From contig NZ_VSKM01000005.1 of NCBI RefSeq assembly GCF_008086175.1, forward strand, positions 124,001 to 188,000: a stretch of 64,000 nucleotides of DNA. Reading direction: 5' to 3'. The stretch comes from Bizionia saleffrena (GTDB lineage Bacteria; Bacteroidota; Bacteroidia; Flavobacteriales; Flavobacteriaceae). Below, one piece after another: positions 9,651 to 18,737 of the stretch. The notes beneath the pieces are model-generated. The model worked only from the letters and a program-made list of their open reading frames with translations. It did no database searches and was not told where the DNA came from. The position numbers were made by a program, and so were the translations under genes. Every line of letters begins with the position of its first letter. Positions within the stretch are counted from its first letter, which is position 1.

Positions 9651-10028
9651 ATGACAGTTCTCGAACAGTTTTTCTTTTCCGTATTTAGCCATTTTAAAGG
9701 CCAGTTTAAACAAAAAGCAAATACTATAGCGCTAGTCTATATTTCTGCATTAGAAATAGCGATAATGTTTGTTTTAGGCTGCTTTTTCGCCGCATTCTTA
9801 AGTCAATTGAATTCAGACGTAATGTCGAGCGATAAGGGATGGACACTTTTTGTTTTAATCGCGATTGGAATTCATTTTAAAAACTGGATAAAATATGGCG
9901 GTAAGAAAAGAAAAGTAATGAATGCTAAATTCAACAGAAAGAAAACAGCAGAACATAATATTGTTTTGTTATTGCTGCTTCCTTTTATTTGTTTAGGATT
10001 TGGTTTATTGCTACTCCAAGCGGTATAA
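9651..10028 (+). CDS. Small membrane protein of unknown function
   Basis: 125 residues with three hydrophobic segments (about 26-50, 64-80, 103-124) and a basic loop (GGKKRKVMNAKFNRKK, about 84-99) between the second and third, which the positive-inside rule places in the cytoplasm. I do not recognise a family. It converges on tex with only nine bases between stop codons and no visible terminator. The nearby -7 box supports expression. Confidence 0.62.
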   Translation: MTVLEQFFFSVFSHFKGQFKQKANTIALVYISALEIAIMFVLGCFFAAFLSQLNSDVMSSDKGWTLFVLIAIGIHFKNWIKYGGKKRKVMNAKFNRKKTAEHNIVLLLLLPFICLGFGLLLLQAV

Positions 10029-10037
10029 TTCAACGAT

Positions 10038-12161
10038 TTACGTTGTCTGTAGTTTAAGTTGAATACGCTTTCGCGGAATATCAATTTCTAGTACTTTAAC
10101 TATTATTTGTTGGTGTAAACTTACGTGTGCATTGACATCTTTTACAAAACTTTGGCTTAAATTTGAAACGTGAATTAAGCCACTTTCTTTAATACCGACA
10201 TCTACAAAACACCCAAAATTGGTAATATTATTAACGATGCCCGGAAGTAATTGGCCTACGTGCAAATCGGTAATCGTTTTTATATCTTGATTGAATGTAA
10301 AAACCTTGGCTTGTGCTCTAATATCTAAACCGGGTTTCTCTAATTCCTTTACGATGTCTTCCAAAGTTAAAAGTCCTATAGTCGCGGTCTGGTACTTTTT
10401 TAAGTTGAGTTGTTTTAAGACTGCCGAATTGCCAATAAGCTCTTTTATAGTCACTTTTAAATCCTTAGCCATTTCTTTAACGATGGCGTAACTTTCTGGA
10501 TGTACAGCAGAATCGTCTAAAGGATTTTTAGCATCTTTAATCCTTAAAAAAGGGGCGCCTTGCTCGAAGGCTTTATTTCCTAATCGTGCTACTTTTTTAA
10601 TGTCTTTTCGCGATGAGAAAGCTCCGATTTCGTGACGATAACTAACAATATTTTCGGCTAATTTGGGGCCGATACCAGACACATAGCTTAGTAAGCTTTT
10701 ACTGGCCGTATTAATGTTTACGCCGACGGCATTCACACAATTTTCCACCACTATATCCAACGATTTCTGAAGCTTTGTTTGGTCTACATCATGCTGATAT
10801 TGTCCCACTCCAATAGATTGCGCATCAATTTTAACCAATTCGGCCAAAGGATCTTGCAATCGGCGACCAATAGATACCGAACCCCGAACCGTAACATCAT
10901 AGTCAGGAAATTCTTCTCGTGCTATTTTAGAAGCCGAGTAAATACTCGCACCAGCTTCGCTAACCACAAAAACTTTAAGATTGTTTTTAAATTGAATATT
11001 TCTAATTAATGTCTCGGTTTCGCGCGAAGCAGTTCCATTTCCAATAGCTATAGCTTCAATTTTATAAACATCGGCTAATGATTTTATCTTCTTCATCGCA
11101 CCAGTGCTATCATTTTGCGGAGCGTGGGGATAGATGTTTTCGTTGTGTTCTAACTGTCCTTGTGCGCTTATGCAAACCACTTTGCAGCCCGATCTAAAGC
11201 CTGGGTCTATTGCCAAAACACGCTTTTCTCCTAAAGGTGAACCTAATAATAATTGTTTTAAGTTTTTTGCAAATACAGCAATTGCTGAGGTATCTGCATT
11301 ATCTTTTGCTACTTGCAAGGCTTCGTTAGAAAGCGATGGAAATAATAAACGTTTATAGGCGTCTTTAATTGCTATTTCAAGCTGTTGGGCACATTCCTTT
11401 TGCGAACGAATTATTTGCGATTCTATTTTTTCTAAAGCACGTATATTGTCTATTTCAATTTTAACTCGGATAAAACCTTCTTTTTCAGCTCTTAAAATAG
11501 CTAATAAACGATGCGAAGGAATTCGGCTTAGCGCTTCTTCCCAATGGAAATAATCTCTAAATTTTTGCGCTTTCTCGTCGTCCTTTTTCGTTTTGATTAC
11601 GGCTGTTGCAAGCATTGCGAAACGCTCCAATTGTTTACGAATAATGTTTCTGATATCTGTGCGTTCATTTATCCACTCTGCAATAATATGGCGCGCACCT
11701 TCAAAAGCGGCTTCTGTGGAATTAACGGGGCCTTTTACGTAGTTGTGGGCGATTTCCTCCAGATTAGGAGCGTTTTGGCTCATTATAATTTTTGCTAAAG
11801 GTTCTAAGCCGTTGTTACGTGCCGTATCGGCTTTTGTTTTTCTTTTCTTTTTAAATGGTAAGAATAAATCTTCAAGGAGGACTAAATTATCGGCGGTTTC
11901 AATTTGGTCTTTTAAAGCTTGTGTTAAATCGTTTTGGGTGTCAAGAGTTTTTAGAATGGTTGCTTTACGTTTTTCTAAAGCTTCAAATTGTTCCTTATAA
12001 TGTACAATATCACCAATTTGTACTTCATCTAAATTACCTGTACGCTCCTTTCTGTATCTTGAAATAAACGGAATAGTACACGCATCGTTGAGTAATTGTA
12101 TTGTGTTTTTAATACTGCTTTCTGGCAGTTGTGTTTGTGAAATGATGTATTTAATAAGCAT
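10038..12161 (-). CDS. tex: Tex, RNA-binding transcription accessory protein
   Basis: 707-residue cytoplasmic nucleic-acid-binding protein of the Tex/YhgF family. The helical N-terminal Tex region (about 1-310) is followed by the YqgF/RNase H-like domain (VLAIDPGFRSGCK, about 318-450), helix-hairpin-helix repeats (NTASKSLLSYVSGIGPKLAE, about 480-550) and a C-terminal S1 domain (VGQLLPGIVNNITNFGCFVDVG, about 630-707). Length is normal for Bacteroidota. Monocistronic. The start codon directly abuts the T-run of the upstream ompA-like gene's terminator, so the leader is structured. Function follows from the family only. Confidence 0.95.
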   Translation of the reverse strand: MLIKYIISQTQLPESSIKNTIQLLNDACTIPFISRYRKERTGNLDEVQIGDIVHYKEQFEALEKRKATILKTLDTQNDLTQALKDQIETADNLVLLEDLFLPFKKKRKTKADTARNNGLEPLAKIIMSQNAPNLEEIAHNYVKGPVNSTEAAFEGARHIIAEWINERTDIRNIIRKQLERFAMLATAVIKTKKDDEKAQKFRDYFHWEEALSRIPSHRLLAILRAEKEGFIRVKIEIDNIRALEKIESQIIRSQKECAQQLEIAIKDAYKRLLFPSLSNEALQVAKDNADTSAIAVFAKNLKQLLLGSPLGEKRVLAIDPGFRSGCKVVCISAQGQLEHNENIYPHAPQNDSTGAMKKIKSLADVYKIEAIAIGNGTASRETETLIRNIQFKNNLKVFVVSEAGASIYSASKIAREEFPDYDVTVRGSVSIGRRLQDPLAELVKIDAQSIGVGQYQHDVDQTKLQKSLDIVVENCVNAVGVNINTASKSLLSYVSGIGPKLAENIVSYRHEIGAFSSRKDIKKVARLGNKAFEQGAPFLRIKDAKNPLDDSAVHPESYAIVKEMAKDLKVTIKELIGNSAVLKQLNLKKYQTATIGLLTLEDIVKELEKPGLDIRAQAKVFTFNQDIKTITDLHVGQLLPGIVNNITNFGCFVDVGIKESGLIHVSNLSQSFVKDVNAHVSLHQQIIVKVLEIDIPRKRIQLKLQTT

Positions 12162-12197
12162 AAAAAAAGCCTTATACGTTTTAGTTGTATAAGGCTT
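12162..12197 (-). terminator. Terminator of the OmpA-like gene, touching the tex start codon
   Basis: Perfect 11-bp stem AAGCCTTATAC / GTATAAGGCTT with a 9-base loop. On the minus strand it ends in seven T immediately followed by the tex ATG. Confidence 0.88.
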
Positions 12198-12246
12198 GTA
12201 ATATATCTATCTCGGCGTTATTATCCGAGGAAAAGTTGAAGGAATT

Positions 12247-12954
12247 CTAGTTTTGACCAGATTCATTCTTCGCATCTTGAATCATTTTTTCGTTGGGTAA
12301 AATAGCAACGTTTACACGGCGGTTCTTAGCTCTTCCTTCTGCCGTAGCGTTGTCGTTGGTTGGCTTGTTTTCTCCAAACCAATTGGTTGTAAAACGGCTG
12401 CTGCTTAAGCCTTTTCCAGTTAAATAGTTGGTTACCGCATACGCTCTATTTTTAGACAACGTCATATTATACGCCTCCGCACCCGCACTATCTGTATGCC
12501 CAACAACTAAAATATTGGTGTCTGGATATTCCTTAAATACACCAGATAACTTGTCTAAAGAGTTTTGAGAGGCTGCGTTAATATTGTATTTTTCAGTAGA
12601 AAAATACACACCACTGTTTTCATCGAAGGTAATTACGATACCATCGTCTACACGTTCTACTTGGGCCCCAGGAATTTCGTTTTCAATTTGCTGCGCTTGC
12701 TTGTCCATTTTGCTACCAATAAGGACACCGGCACCACCACCAACAACACCACCAATAACAGCACCTAATTCGCCATTACCGCCTTTTCCAATGTTATTTC
12801 CTAAAATAGCACCTAAAACAGCACCACCAGCAGCGCCAATAGCACCACCTTTTTGTTTGTTATTTGCGTTTTTGACAGCCGTACAACTTGAAACGCTAAA
12901 TAGAAGTGACAAAGCGAATACGGCTACAATTGATTTATTAAGTATAGATTTCAT
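12247..12954 (-). CDS. OmpA-family peptidoglycan-associated lipoprotein with glycine-zipper
   Basis: 235 residues. Lipobox SVSSC with Cys24, then a glycine-zipper segment (about 36-80, GAIGAAGGAVLGAILG and repeats) expected to insert in or associate with membrane, then an OmpA C-terminal domain (about 115-225) with GHTDSAGAEAYN and LSKNRAYAV ... GRAKNRRVNV, which binds diaminopimelate in peptidoglycan. It follows the lipocalin lipoprotein by eight bases, so the two form an operon that ends at a terminator. Role: tethering the outer membrane to the wall. Confidence 0.92.
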   Translation of the reverse strand: MKSILNKSIVAVFALSLLFSVSSCTAVKNANNKQKGGAIGAAGGAVLGAILGNNIGKGGNGELGAVIGGVVGGGAGVLIGSKMDKQAQQIENEIPGAQVERVDDGIVITFDENSGVYFSTEKYNINAASQNSLDKLSGVFKEYPDTNILVVGHTDSAGAEAYNMTLSKNRAYAVTNYLTGKGLSSSRFTTNWFGENKPTNDNATAEGRAKNRRVNVAILPNEKMIQDAKNESGQN

Positions 12955-12962
12955 AATGTTTT

Positions 12963-13433
12963 TTAAAGTTTTGTAAAGTTCATATTAATTATAAAAGGAC
13001 TACCATCTACAGAGACTGTTTGTTGCCATTGCATTACGCTTTCTGATAGTTGAGACAATCGGAATCTAAAACCTGCATTGTTTGCGCTTTTACCTTTAGC
13101 ATCGGTTGGTTTTAATAGGAAGTGATATAGGCCAGAATTGGCATCGACCTCTTGAATCGTAAAATTGAAATATCGGTCTCCGGTGGCACAATTGGTATTG
13201 GCTATACTGTAAATACCCGTATTGTTATTTGGTACAAAAGACCACGTACTTTGCTCGAAACATTCTTTTGAAGCATCGTTTAATAACGTGACTTCGTAAG
13301 TTCCTGCGTTGTCATAATTTACTGAGTTTAAAACCCAGTTTCCTTTAATTTCTTTCTTGGATTCACGCACCACTTTTGAGGAGCCACAGCCCACCAAAAA
13401 GACGGCTAATAATAAAAATGATAGTTTTTTCAT
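12963..13433 (-). CDS. Lipocalin-like lipoprotein
   Basis: 156 residues from the ATG at 13433, chosen because it opens a clean lipoprotein signal (lipobox FLVGC, Cys16); an upstream in-frame Met at 13517 would add a non-signal extension. The KGNWVLNSVNYDNAG region and the following beta-rich sequence fit the small flavobacterial lipocalin family (GxW motif near residue 30). First gene of the lipocalin-ompA operon. Probably binds a small hydrophobic ligand in the periplasm or at the outer membrane; the ligand is unknown. Confidence 0.82.
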   Translation of the reverse strand: MKKLSFLLLAVFLVGCGSSKVVRESKKEIKGNWVLNSVNYDNAGTYEVTLLNDASKECFEQSTWSFVPNNNTGIYSIANTNCATGDRYFNFTIQEVDANSGLYHFLLKPTDAKGKSANNAGFRFRLSQLSESVMQWQQTVSVDGSPFIINMNFTKL

Positions 13434-13552
13434 AAGATGTAATGGTTTATCTAAATGTACGAAAATTAACATAACGTGGATGTTTTTTACTTCATAAATA
13501 AAAGTTAATAACGTCATAAATGTATTATAAAAAACTAAAATTTAAAGTACAT

Positions 13553-13586
13553 AAAAAAAAGACTTCATAGTGATTATGAAGTCTTT
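13553..13586 (-). terminator. Terminator after the 199-residue lipoprotein gene
   Basis: Stem GACTTCATA / TATGAAGTC extended by three A-T pairs. On the minus strand it is followed by a run of eight T. Confidence 0.85.
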
Positions 13587-13646
13587 AGGGTGTCTTATAG
13601 AATAGCCATTTAAGCAGGGAGTTGTGGTACAGTTTTAGAAATTATT

Positions 13647-14246
13647 CTACGTATTTGTTATTTTTGAAAATGCCTTCTTGATTCTATTTTTAGTTTTTTG
13701 CGTCTCTAAGGGGCTTTCATCATACTCGTATCTATCTACTGATTCTATGGTTTTACTTTCGTTATTAATGATGGAGAAATACATAATAACTTTATTTGAA
13801 TCCCCATAGACTCCAATCGTTCTAATTAAAACTGTATACTTTTTTTCATCAATAAGAATATCATTTGGAGCGCTAACAATCCAATCTGGATTTTTGTATT
13901 TTTCAGAAATTATTCCCTCGAGAACATTATTAACAGAGCGATAATCCTTGGACATAAGAGACAAATCGTAGTAATCAGTTTTATTTAGTTCAGATTTTAA
14001 AGTTTCTAATATAAATTTTTTAATTATTTCTCTTTTATCGTATTTGGCGGAACTTTTACGGTTCACATAATGGTATATTTCTATACTAGGTGTGACAATA
14101 AATAAACTGTCTTTTGAAACCTTTTTTTTATTTTTATTTAGACTCAAACCATGCACATAATCAGGATAAGACTTCTTTTGGGTCCCACAACTTAAAAGTA
14201 GTATGGAAGTTAAAATTAATAAAGCTGTTTTTTTCTTACGTAGCAT
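13647..14246 (-). CDS. Lipoprotein of unknown function
   Basis: 199 residues from the Met at 14246, preferred over the Met ten codons upstream because it places a basic RKKK stretch directly before the hydrophobic signal and the lipobox LLLSC (Cys20). The mature protein is lysine- and serine-rich with no recognised domain. It lies 47 bases downstream of metG on the same strand and ends in its own terminator, so it may be read through from metG. No function can be assigned. Confidence 0.7.
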   Translation of the reverse strand: MLRKKKTALLILTSILLLSCGTQKKSYPDYVHGLSLNKNKKKVSKDSLFIVTPSIEIYHYVNRKSSAKYDKREIIKKFILETLKSELNKTDYYDLSLMSKDYRSVNNVLEGIISEKYKNPDWIVSAPNDILIDEKKYTVLIRTIGVYGDSNKVIMYFSIINNESKTIESVDRYEYDESPLETQKTKNRIKKAFSKITNT

Positions 14247-14293
14247 AATTCCTGTATTAGTTTCTAAATGACGCATTAAACACGTTACAAACC

Positions 14294-16360
14294 TTAACTA
14301 ATCTGCAACCCGTTTGTTGCTTTTGCATCATCGGGGTTTACAAACACCAATTTACCTTCAGCTGTTTCCGTCATTAAAATCATTCCTTCACTGTTAACGC
14401 CGCGAAGTGCTCGTGGTTCTAAGTTGACTAAAACGGTTACTTGTTTACCAATAATTTCTTCCGGTTTAAAACTTTCTGCAATACCAGAAACAATTGTTCT
14501 TATATCTATTCCTGTGTCTACTTTTAAAACTAAAAGTTTTTTAGCTTTCGGCATTTTTTTAGCCTCTACAATGGTGCCGACTCTAAGGTCTAATTTTGTA
14601 AAATCGTCAAAAGAAGCAGTCTCTTTTTGTGGCTCGATAACTTTATTGGCTGCTTTATTTGCTCTTTTACTGGCTTCTAATTTTTCTAATTGTACTTCTA
14701 TTTCGCTGTCTTCAACTTTACTGAATAGCAATTCAGCTTTACCAATGTGATGTCCAGCAGCAATTAAGTCGTTTTTAACCGAAATATCGTCCCAAGAATT
14801 ATTAATGACAGAATCGCTAGAACCAATATTCAATATCGTTTTAAGTTTTGTAGATGTAAATGGTAAAAAAGGCTCGCTTAAAGTTGCTAGAGCAGAAGCA
14901 ATTTGCAAGGCTACAAACATTATTGTTTTTACGCGCTCTTCCTCTGTTTTAATCAGTTTCCAAGGCTCTTCATCGGCTAGATATTTATTACCTAATCGTG
15001 CTAAATTCATTAATTCTTGACTCGCTTCTCTAAAACGATAACGCTCGATAGAGCTAGAAATAACCGACGGATAGGCTTTTATAGCAGCTAATGTTTCCTC
15101 GTCTATTGTAGTAAAATCATTTGGAGCAGGAATTATTCCGTCATAATATTTGTTCGTTAATACCACCACTCGGTTTATAAAGTTACCAAAAATAGCGACA
15201 AGCTCGTTATTATTTCTCGCTTGGAAATCTTTCCAAGTAAAGTCATTATCCTTAGTTTCCGGAGCATTGGCTGTTAATGCATAACGCAATACATCTTGCT
15301 TATCAGGGAAATCTTTTAAATACTCTGGTAACCAAACCGCCCAATTTTTTGAGGTCGATAATTTTTTGCCTTCTAAATTTAAAAACTCGTTTGCTGGTAC
15401 GTTGTCTGGTAAAATATAACTGCCTTCCGCTTTAAGCATGGCCGGGAAAATAATACAGTGAAACACTATATTATCTTTACCTATAAAGTGTACTAATTTC
15501 GTGTTCTCGTCTTTCCAGTACGGTGTCCAATCTTTTCCTACACGCTCTGCCCATTCTTTGGTTGCAGAGATGTAGCCTATAGGAGCATCAAACCAAACAT
15601 AAAGCACTTTGCCTTCTGCACCTTTTAACGGTACAGGGATTCCCCAATCTAAATCCCTGGTTACGGCACGCGGACGTAAACCGTCGTCGATCCATGATTT
15701 TACTTGTCCGTAAACATTAGGTTTCCAGTCTTTTTTATGGCCTTCAATAATCCACTCTTTTAAAAAGGCTTCGTGTTTATTTAATGGTAAAAACCAGTGT
15801 TTCGTTTCTTTTAATGAAGGAACATTTCCTGTTATAGCCGATTTCGGGTTAATAAGATCGGTAGCGTTTAAGCTGGTTCCACAACTTTCACATTGATCGC
15901 CGTAAGCTTCTTCGTTGCCACATTTAGGACACGTTCCTGTTACAAAACGGTCTGCCAAAAACTGATTGGCGTCTGCATCGTATAATTGCGCTGTCGTTTC
16001 TTCAACAAATTCATTTTTATCATATAATGTGGTGAAAAATTCGGAGGCTGTATCGTGGTGTATTTTGGCCGAGGTACGCGAATAATTATCAAAAGAAATA
16101 CCAAACTCTTCAAAAGATTTTTTAATATTTACGTGGTATTTATCTACAATATCTTGTGGTGAAACCCCTTCTTTTTTAGCTTTTATAGTTATGGGTACAC
16201 CGTGCTCATCGCTTCCACAAATAAAAGCGACGTCGTTACCCGTTAACCGTTTAAAACGTGCATAAATATCTGCAGGCACATAAACACCGGCAAGATGTCC
16301 TATATGAATAGGGCCATTGGTATAAGGTAAAGCTGCAGTAATAGTATATCTTTTTGACAT
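14294..16360 (-). CDS. metG: Methionyl-tRNA synthetase with C-terminal tRNA-binding domain
   Basis: 688 residues; charges initiator and elongator tRNA-Met. Class I signatures are visible: HIGH at 19-22 and KLSTS at 333-337. A zinc knuckle has Cys144, 147, 157 and 160 (CPKCG ... CESCG). The C-terminal EMAPII/Trbp111-like domain ([21 protein letters not shown], about 578-688) promotes dimerisation and tRNA binding. Length is typical of the long two-domain form. No T-box is visible upstream, as expected outside Firmicutes. Confidence 0.98.
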   Translation of the reverse strand: MSKRYTITAALPYTNGPIHIGHLAGVYVPADIYARFKRLTGNDVAFICGSDEHGVPITIKAKKEGVSPQDIVDKYHVNIKKSFEEFGISFDNYSRTSAKIHHDTASEFFTTLYDKNEFVEETTAQLYDADANQFLADRFVTGTCPKCGNEEAYGDQCESCGTSLNATDLINPKSAITGNVPSLKETKHWFLPLNKHEAFLKEWIIEGHKKDWKPNVYGQVKSWIDDGLRPRAVTRDLDWGIPVPLKGAEGKVLYVWFDAPIGYISATKEWAERVGKDWTPYWKDENTKLVHFIGKDNIVFHCIIFPAMLKAEGSYILPDNVPANEFLNLEGKKLSTSKNWAVWLPEYLKDFPDKQDVLRYALTANAPETKDNDFTWKDFQARNNNELVAIFGNFINRVVVLTNKYYDGIIPAPNDFTTIDEETLAAIKAYPSVISSSIERYRFREASQELMNLARLGNKYLADEEPWKLIKTEEERVKTIMFVALQIASALATLSEPFLPFTSTKLKTILNIGSSDSVINNSWDDISVKNDLIAAGHHIGKAELLFSKVEDSEIEVQLEKLEASKRANKAANKVIEPQKETASFDDFTKLDLRVGTIVEAKKMPKAKKLLVLKVDTGIDIRTIVSGIAESFKPEEIIGKQVTVLVNLEPRALRGVNSEGMILMTETAEGKLVFVNPDDAKATNGLQIS

Positions 16361-16435
16361 TTTGAAATCTTTATTTTAAAGGTGTAAAAGTACGCATTTT
16401 GATAGGGATTTGGAAAAAAAATGTACATTTACGGT

Positions 16436-17455
16436 ATGTCAAAATTTACATTCATTTTTAGTCTCTGCTGTCTCTTTTTCTTCATCGGAAAAACGACCGT
16501 TTCAGCTCAAGATATTACAACCCCTATAACCACTCAAAAATTGATACAGCCACCCTATTTAAAAGTTGGAGACTCTGTGGCTATTGTGGCCCCTTCAGGA
16601 ATTTTACAAAATAGAAAACAAGAGGTTGCTACCGCAAAAGAGCTTTTAGAAAGTTGGGGATTAAAAGTTATGATTGGGAAACACGTATTTAGTCAAGCCC
16701 ATCATTTTGCTGGTACAGACAACGAGCGTTGTGAAGATTTCCAAAAGGCATTAGATAATTCTAATATTAAGGCCATTTGGGCTGCTCGCGGAGGATATGG
16801 TACCGTGCGTATTTTAGATAAATTGGATTATTCTACATTTTTAAAACACCCAAAATGGGTGATTGGTTACAGTGATATTACCGCCTTACACAACCAAATT
16901 AATACGATAGGAGTAGAGAGTTTACACGCGTTAATGGCAGTGAGTTTGGGTGACGCATCCAGTGCCATTAAAGCATCTATCTCCACCTTTAAATCCACAC
17001 TTTTTGGTAAATCGTTACAATATGATTTAACAGGCTCAAAGTATAATAAAATAGGTGAGACTTCGGGGCAACTTGTGGGAGGGAATTTAACTATTTTACA
17101 TACTATGCTAGGCTCAAATACAAGTTTAGATATGACTGGTAAAATACTTTTTATTGAAGAGATTGGAGAGTATGCGTATCATATCGATCGTATGCTGCAA
17201 AGCTTAAAACGTGCGGGATATTTTGAAAATTGTAAAGGTATTATAGTGGGTGATATGAGCAAAGTGAGAAAAAACACTACGCCGTGGGGAAAACCTATTC
17301 AGCAACTTATTTTGGACGTAGTAGCCGATTATAATTTTCCGGTTGCTTTTAATATGCCGGCAGGTCACGAAAACGATAACCGCGCTTTAATTTTAGGGCG
17401 AACAATTCAATTAAAGGTGGCAAAAGACGCAACTACAATCCGTTTTAATGAATAA
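16436..17455 (+). CDS. Secreted LD-carboxypeptidase (peptidase S66)
   Basis: 339 residues from the ATG at 16436; an in-frame ATG five codons upstream (16421) would put extra residues ahead of the signal peptide. A signal peptide (about 1-24, VSAQ) sends it to the periplasm. Family S66 Ser-Glu-His motifs are visible: GYSDITALH (nucleophile Ser), LFIEEIGEYAYHIDRML (Glu) and PAGHENDNRAL (His). It trims the terminal D-Ala from the tetrapeptide of murein during recycling or remodelling. Divergent from metG and convergent with a small membrane protein gene. Confidence 0.93.
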   Translation: MSKFTFIFSLCCLFFFIGKTTVSAQDITTPITTQKLIQPPYLKVGDSVAIVAPSGILQNRKQEVATAKELLESWGLKVMIGKHVFSQAHHFAGTDNERCEDFQKALDNSNIKAIWAARGGYGTVRILDKLDYSTFLKHPKWVIGYSDITALHNQINTIGVESLHALMAVSLGDASSAIKASISTFKSTLFGKSLQYDLTGSKYNKIGETSGQLVGGNLTILHTMLGSNTSLDMTGKILFIEEIGEYAYHIDRMLQSLKRAGYFENCKGIIVGDMSKVRKNTTPWGKPIQQLILDVVADYNFPVAFNMPAGHENDNRALILGRTIQLKVAKDATTIRFNE

Positions 17456-17464
17456 TCTACCGTT

Positions 17465-17818
17465 TTAATACAAGCGTTTCTGAAAGGTATAAAACAGACC
17501 AGATCCTATAACATACAAGCCAACATCTATAATATCTGCGGTATAACGGCTATTGTAGTGTGGTAAAAGCCATTCAAAATACAGAGCATAATAAATTGTT
17601 AGTGCCATAATTGCTCCCAACGGAATAGAGATTAAGTTGTTTTGCTTCGCGATGCGAACGGTAGCCAAACAGGCGCTCAATACAATAGGCATACACAATA
17701 CATCACTGAGATAGAAAGCCACCCAATTAGGTAATGGTACGGCGGCCATTTTAGCAAAATAAATAGCTAAAGTAAGCGCGGAAACAACTAAAAACAAAGG
17801 GTGTTTTAAAATACTCAT
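17465..17818 (-). CDS. Small four-helix membrane protein
   Basis: 117 residues from the ATG at 17818, whose ATGA overlaps the stop of the upstream zinc-ribbon gene (four-base overlap, translational coupling). Four hydrophobic segments (about 7-24, 33-52, 62-80, 93-112). Similar short proteins in Flavobacteriia are sometimes labelled 'magnesium citrate secondary transporter', a name I cannot support from the sequence because the protein is far shorter than known citrate carriers. Function unknown. Confidence 0.72.
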   Translation of the reverse strand: MSILKHPLFLVVSALTLAIYFAKMAAVPLPNWVAFYLSDVLCMPIVLSACLATVRIAKQNNLISIPLGAIMALTIYYALYFEWLLPHYNSRYTADIIDVGLYVIGSGLFYTFQKRLY

Positions 17819-18120
17819 GCTGCAATAGCCGCAATTAGCCAAGCGATAAATATACCAACGGCCATTACAGCCATACAAATCGATTTAATCACTTTTACAA
17901 AAGCGCGTACCATCCAAAAACGATGTGCTGCATATTTTTCAAAAAACGAAGGATTGTTTTTTTTCTCAAGACGCCGACGATCTAATCGTGCTTCTTGTTC
18001 TTTTTTGTAGGCCAGTTCACGTCGTTTTTTATACGATAATAAAGTGTTACACTCCGAGCAATAATCCCTATTCGTATTATAGACACCACAATTAGGGCAC
18101 TTAATATTTCGACTCACCAT
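17815..18120 (-). CDS. Zinc-ribbon protein with one C-terminal membrane helix
   Basis: 101 residues. An N-terminal zinc ribbon (Cys8, 11, 21 and 24 in CPNC ... CSEC) is followed by a highly charged lysine/arginine-rich helix (about 31-58) and one membrane segment (about 78-101). First gene of a two-gene unit with the overlapping membrane protein gene downstream, suggesting the two act together in the membrane. Probably tail-anchored with the ribbon in the cytoplasm; function unknown. Confidence 0.75.
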   Translation of the reverse strand: MVSRNIKCPNCGVYNTNRDYCSECNTLLSYKKRRELAYKKEQEARLDRRRLEKKNNPSFFEKYAAHRFWMVRAFVKVIKSICMAVMAVGIFIAWLIAAIAA

Positions 18121-18248
18121 AGCAACTCTTTAACGTTAACTGTAAAGGTATTACTATTTATAGAACTTTCCTTAACTCTAGTTTAGTGTAAATTGTATTA
18201 TATTTAAAAGGAATACATTTATAGGGTGACAATGGAAAGCACTATTTT

Positions 18249-18266
18249 CTATGTCTATGTCTATGT
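18249..18266 (+). repeat. Short tandem repeat, 3 x 6 bp
   Basis: Three copies of CTATGT in the 235-bp intergenic region upstream of the YraN gene. Possibly slippage-prone; no function seen. Confidence 0.6.
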
Positions 18267-18355
18267 TTTTAGTGTGATAGTATTGATATAGAATTAAATA
18301 CTATAGGCTTAAGTTTAATTATCTTATAGAGCGTATATCCCTAACATTACAATTT

Positions 18356-18715
18356 ATGGCTCAGCACAACGAACTCGGAAAAGAAGGTGAGAAAATGGCA
18401 GTAGCGTATCTTCAAAAAAAAGGATATGCTATTCTAGAACGTAATTACCGTTTTCAAAAAGCGGAAGTCGATATTATCGCCCAATTAAAAGATATATTGG
18501 CTATTGTGGAGGTAAAAACGCGATCTACAGCCGATTTTGGAAACCCACAGGACTTTGTGAAACCAAAGCAAATTCAACGCTTAGTGAGCGCGGTACACGA
18601 ATATGTGACCGATAATAAATTAGACGTTGAGGTGCGTTTTGATATTATAGCCATTATAAAAGAAAATAAAACGGTAAAACTAGAACATTTAGAAAATGCG
18701 TTTTATCATTTCTAA
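18356..18715 (+). CDS. YraN/UPF0102 family putative endonuclease
   Basis: 119 residues, normal family length. The restriction-endonuclease-like fold is marked by the GKEGE start helix, Asp39 in AEVDII and Glu52-x-Lys54 in VEVKTR, so the PD-(D/E)xK metal-binding set is intact. The family is conserved next to ribosome or DNA metabolism genes in many bacteria and its true substrate is not settled. Single gene, convergent with the TlpA-like gene. Confidence 0.9.
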   Translation: MAQHNELGKEGEKMAVAYLQKKGYAILERNYRFQKAEVDIIAQLKDILAIVEVKTRSTADFGNPQDFVKPKQIQRLVSAVHEYVTDNKLDVEVRFDIIAIIKENKTVKLEHLENAFYHF

Positions 18716-18737
18716 TGGTATTTCTTAAAGAGCGTTA

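Noticed and set aside
18225-18255. Third copy of the palindromic repeat (CAATGGAAAGC fragment)
   Set aside because: Only a short core matches; the outer GCGTTA and AACGCCC blocks are missing.
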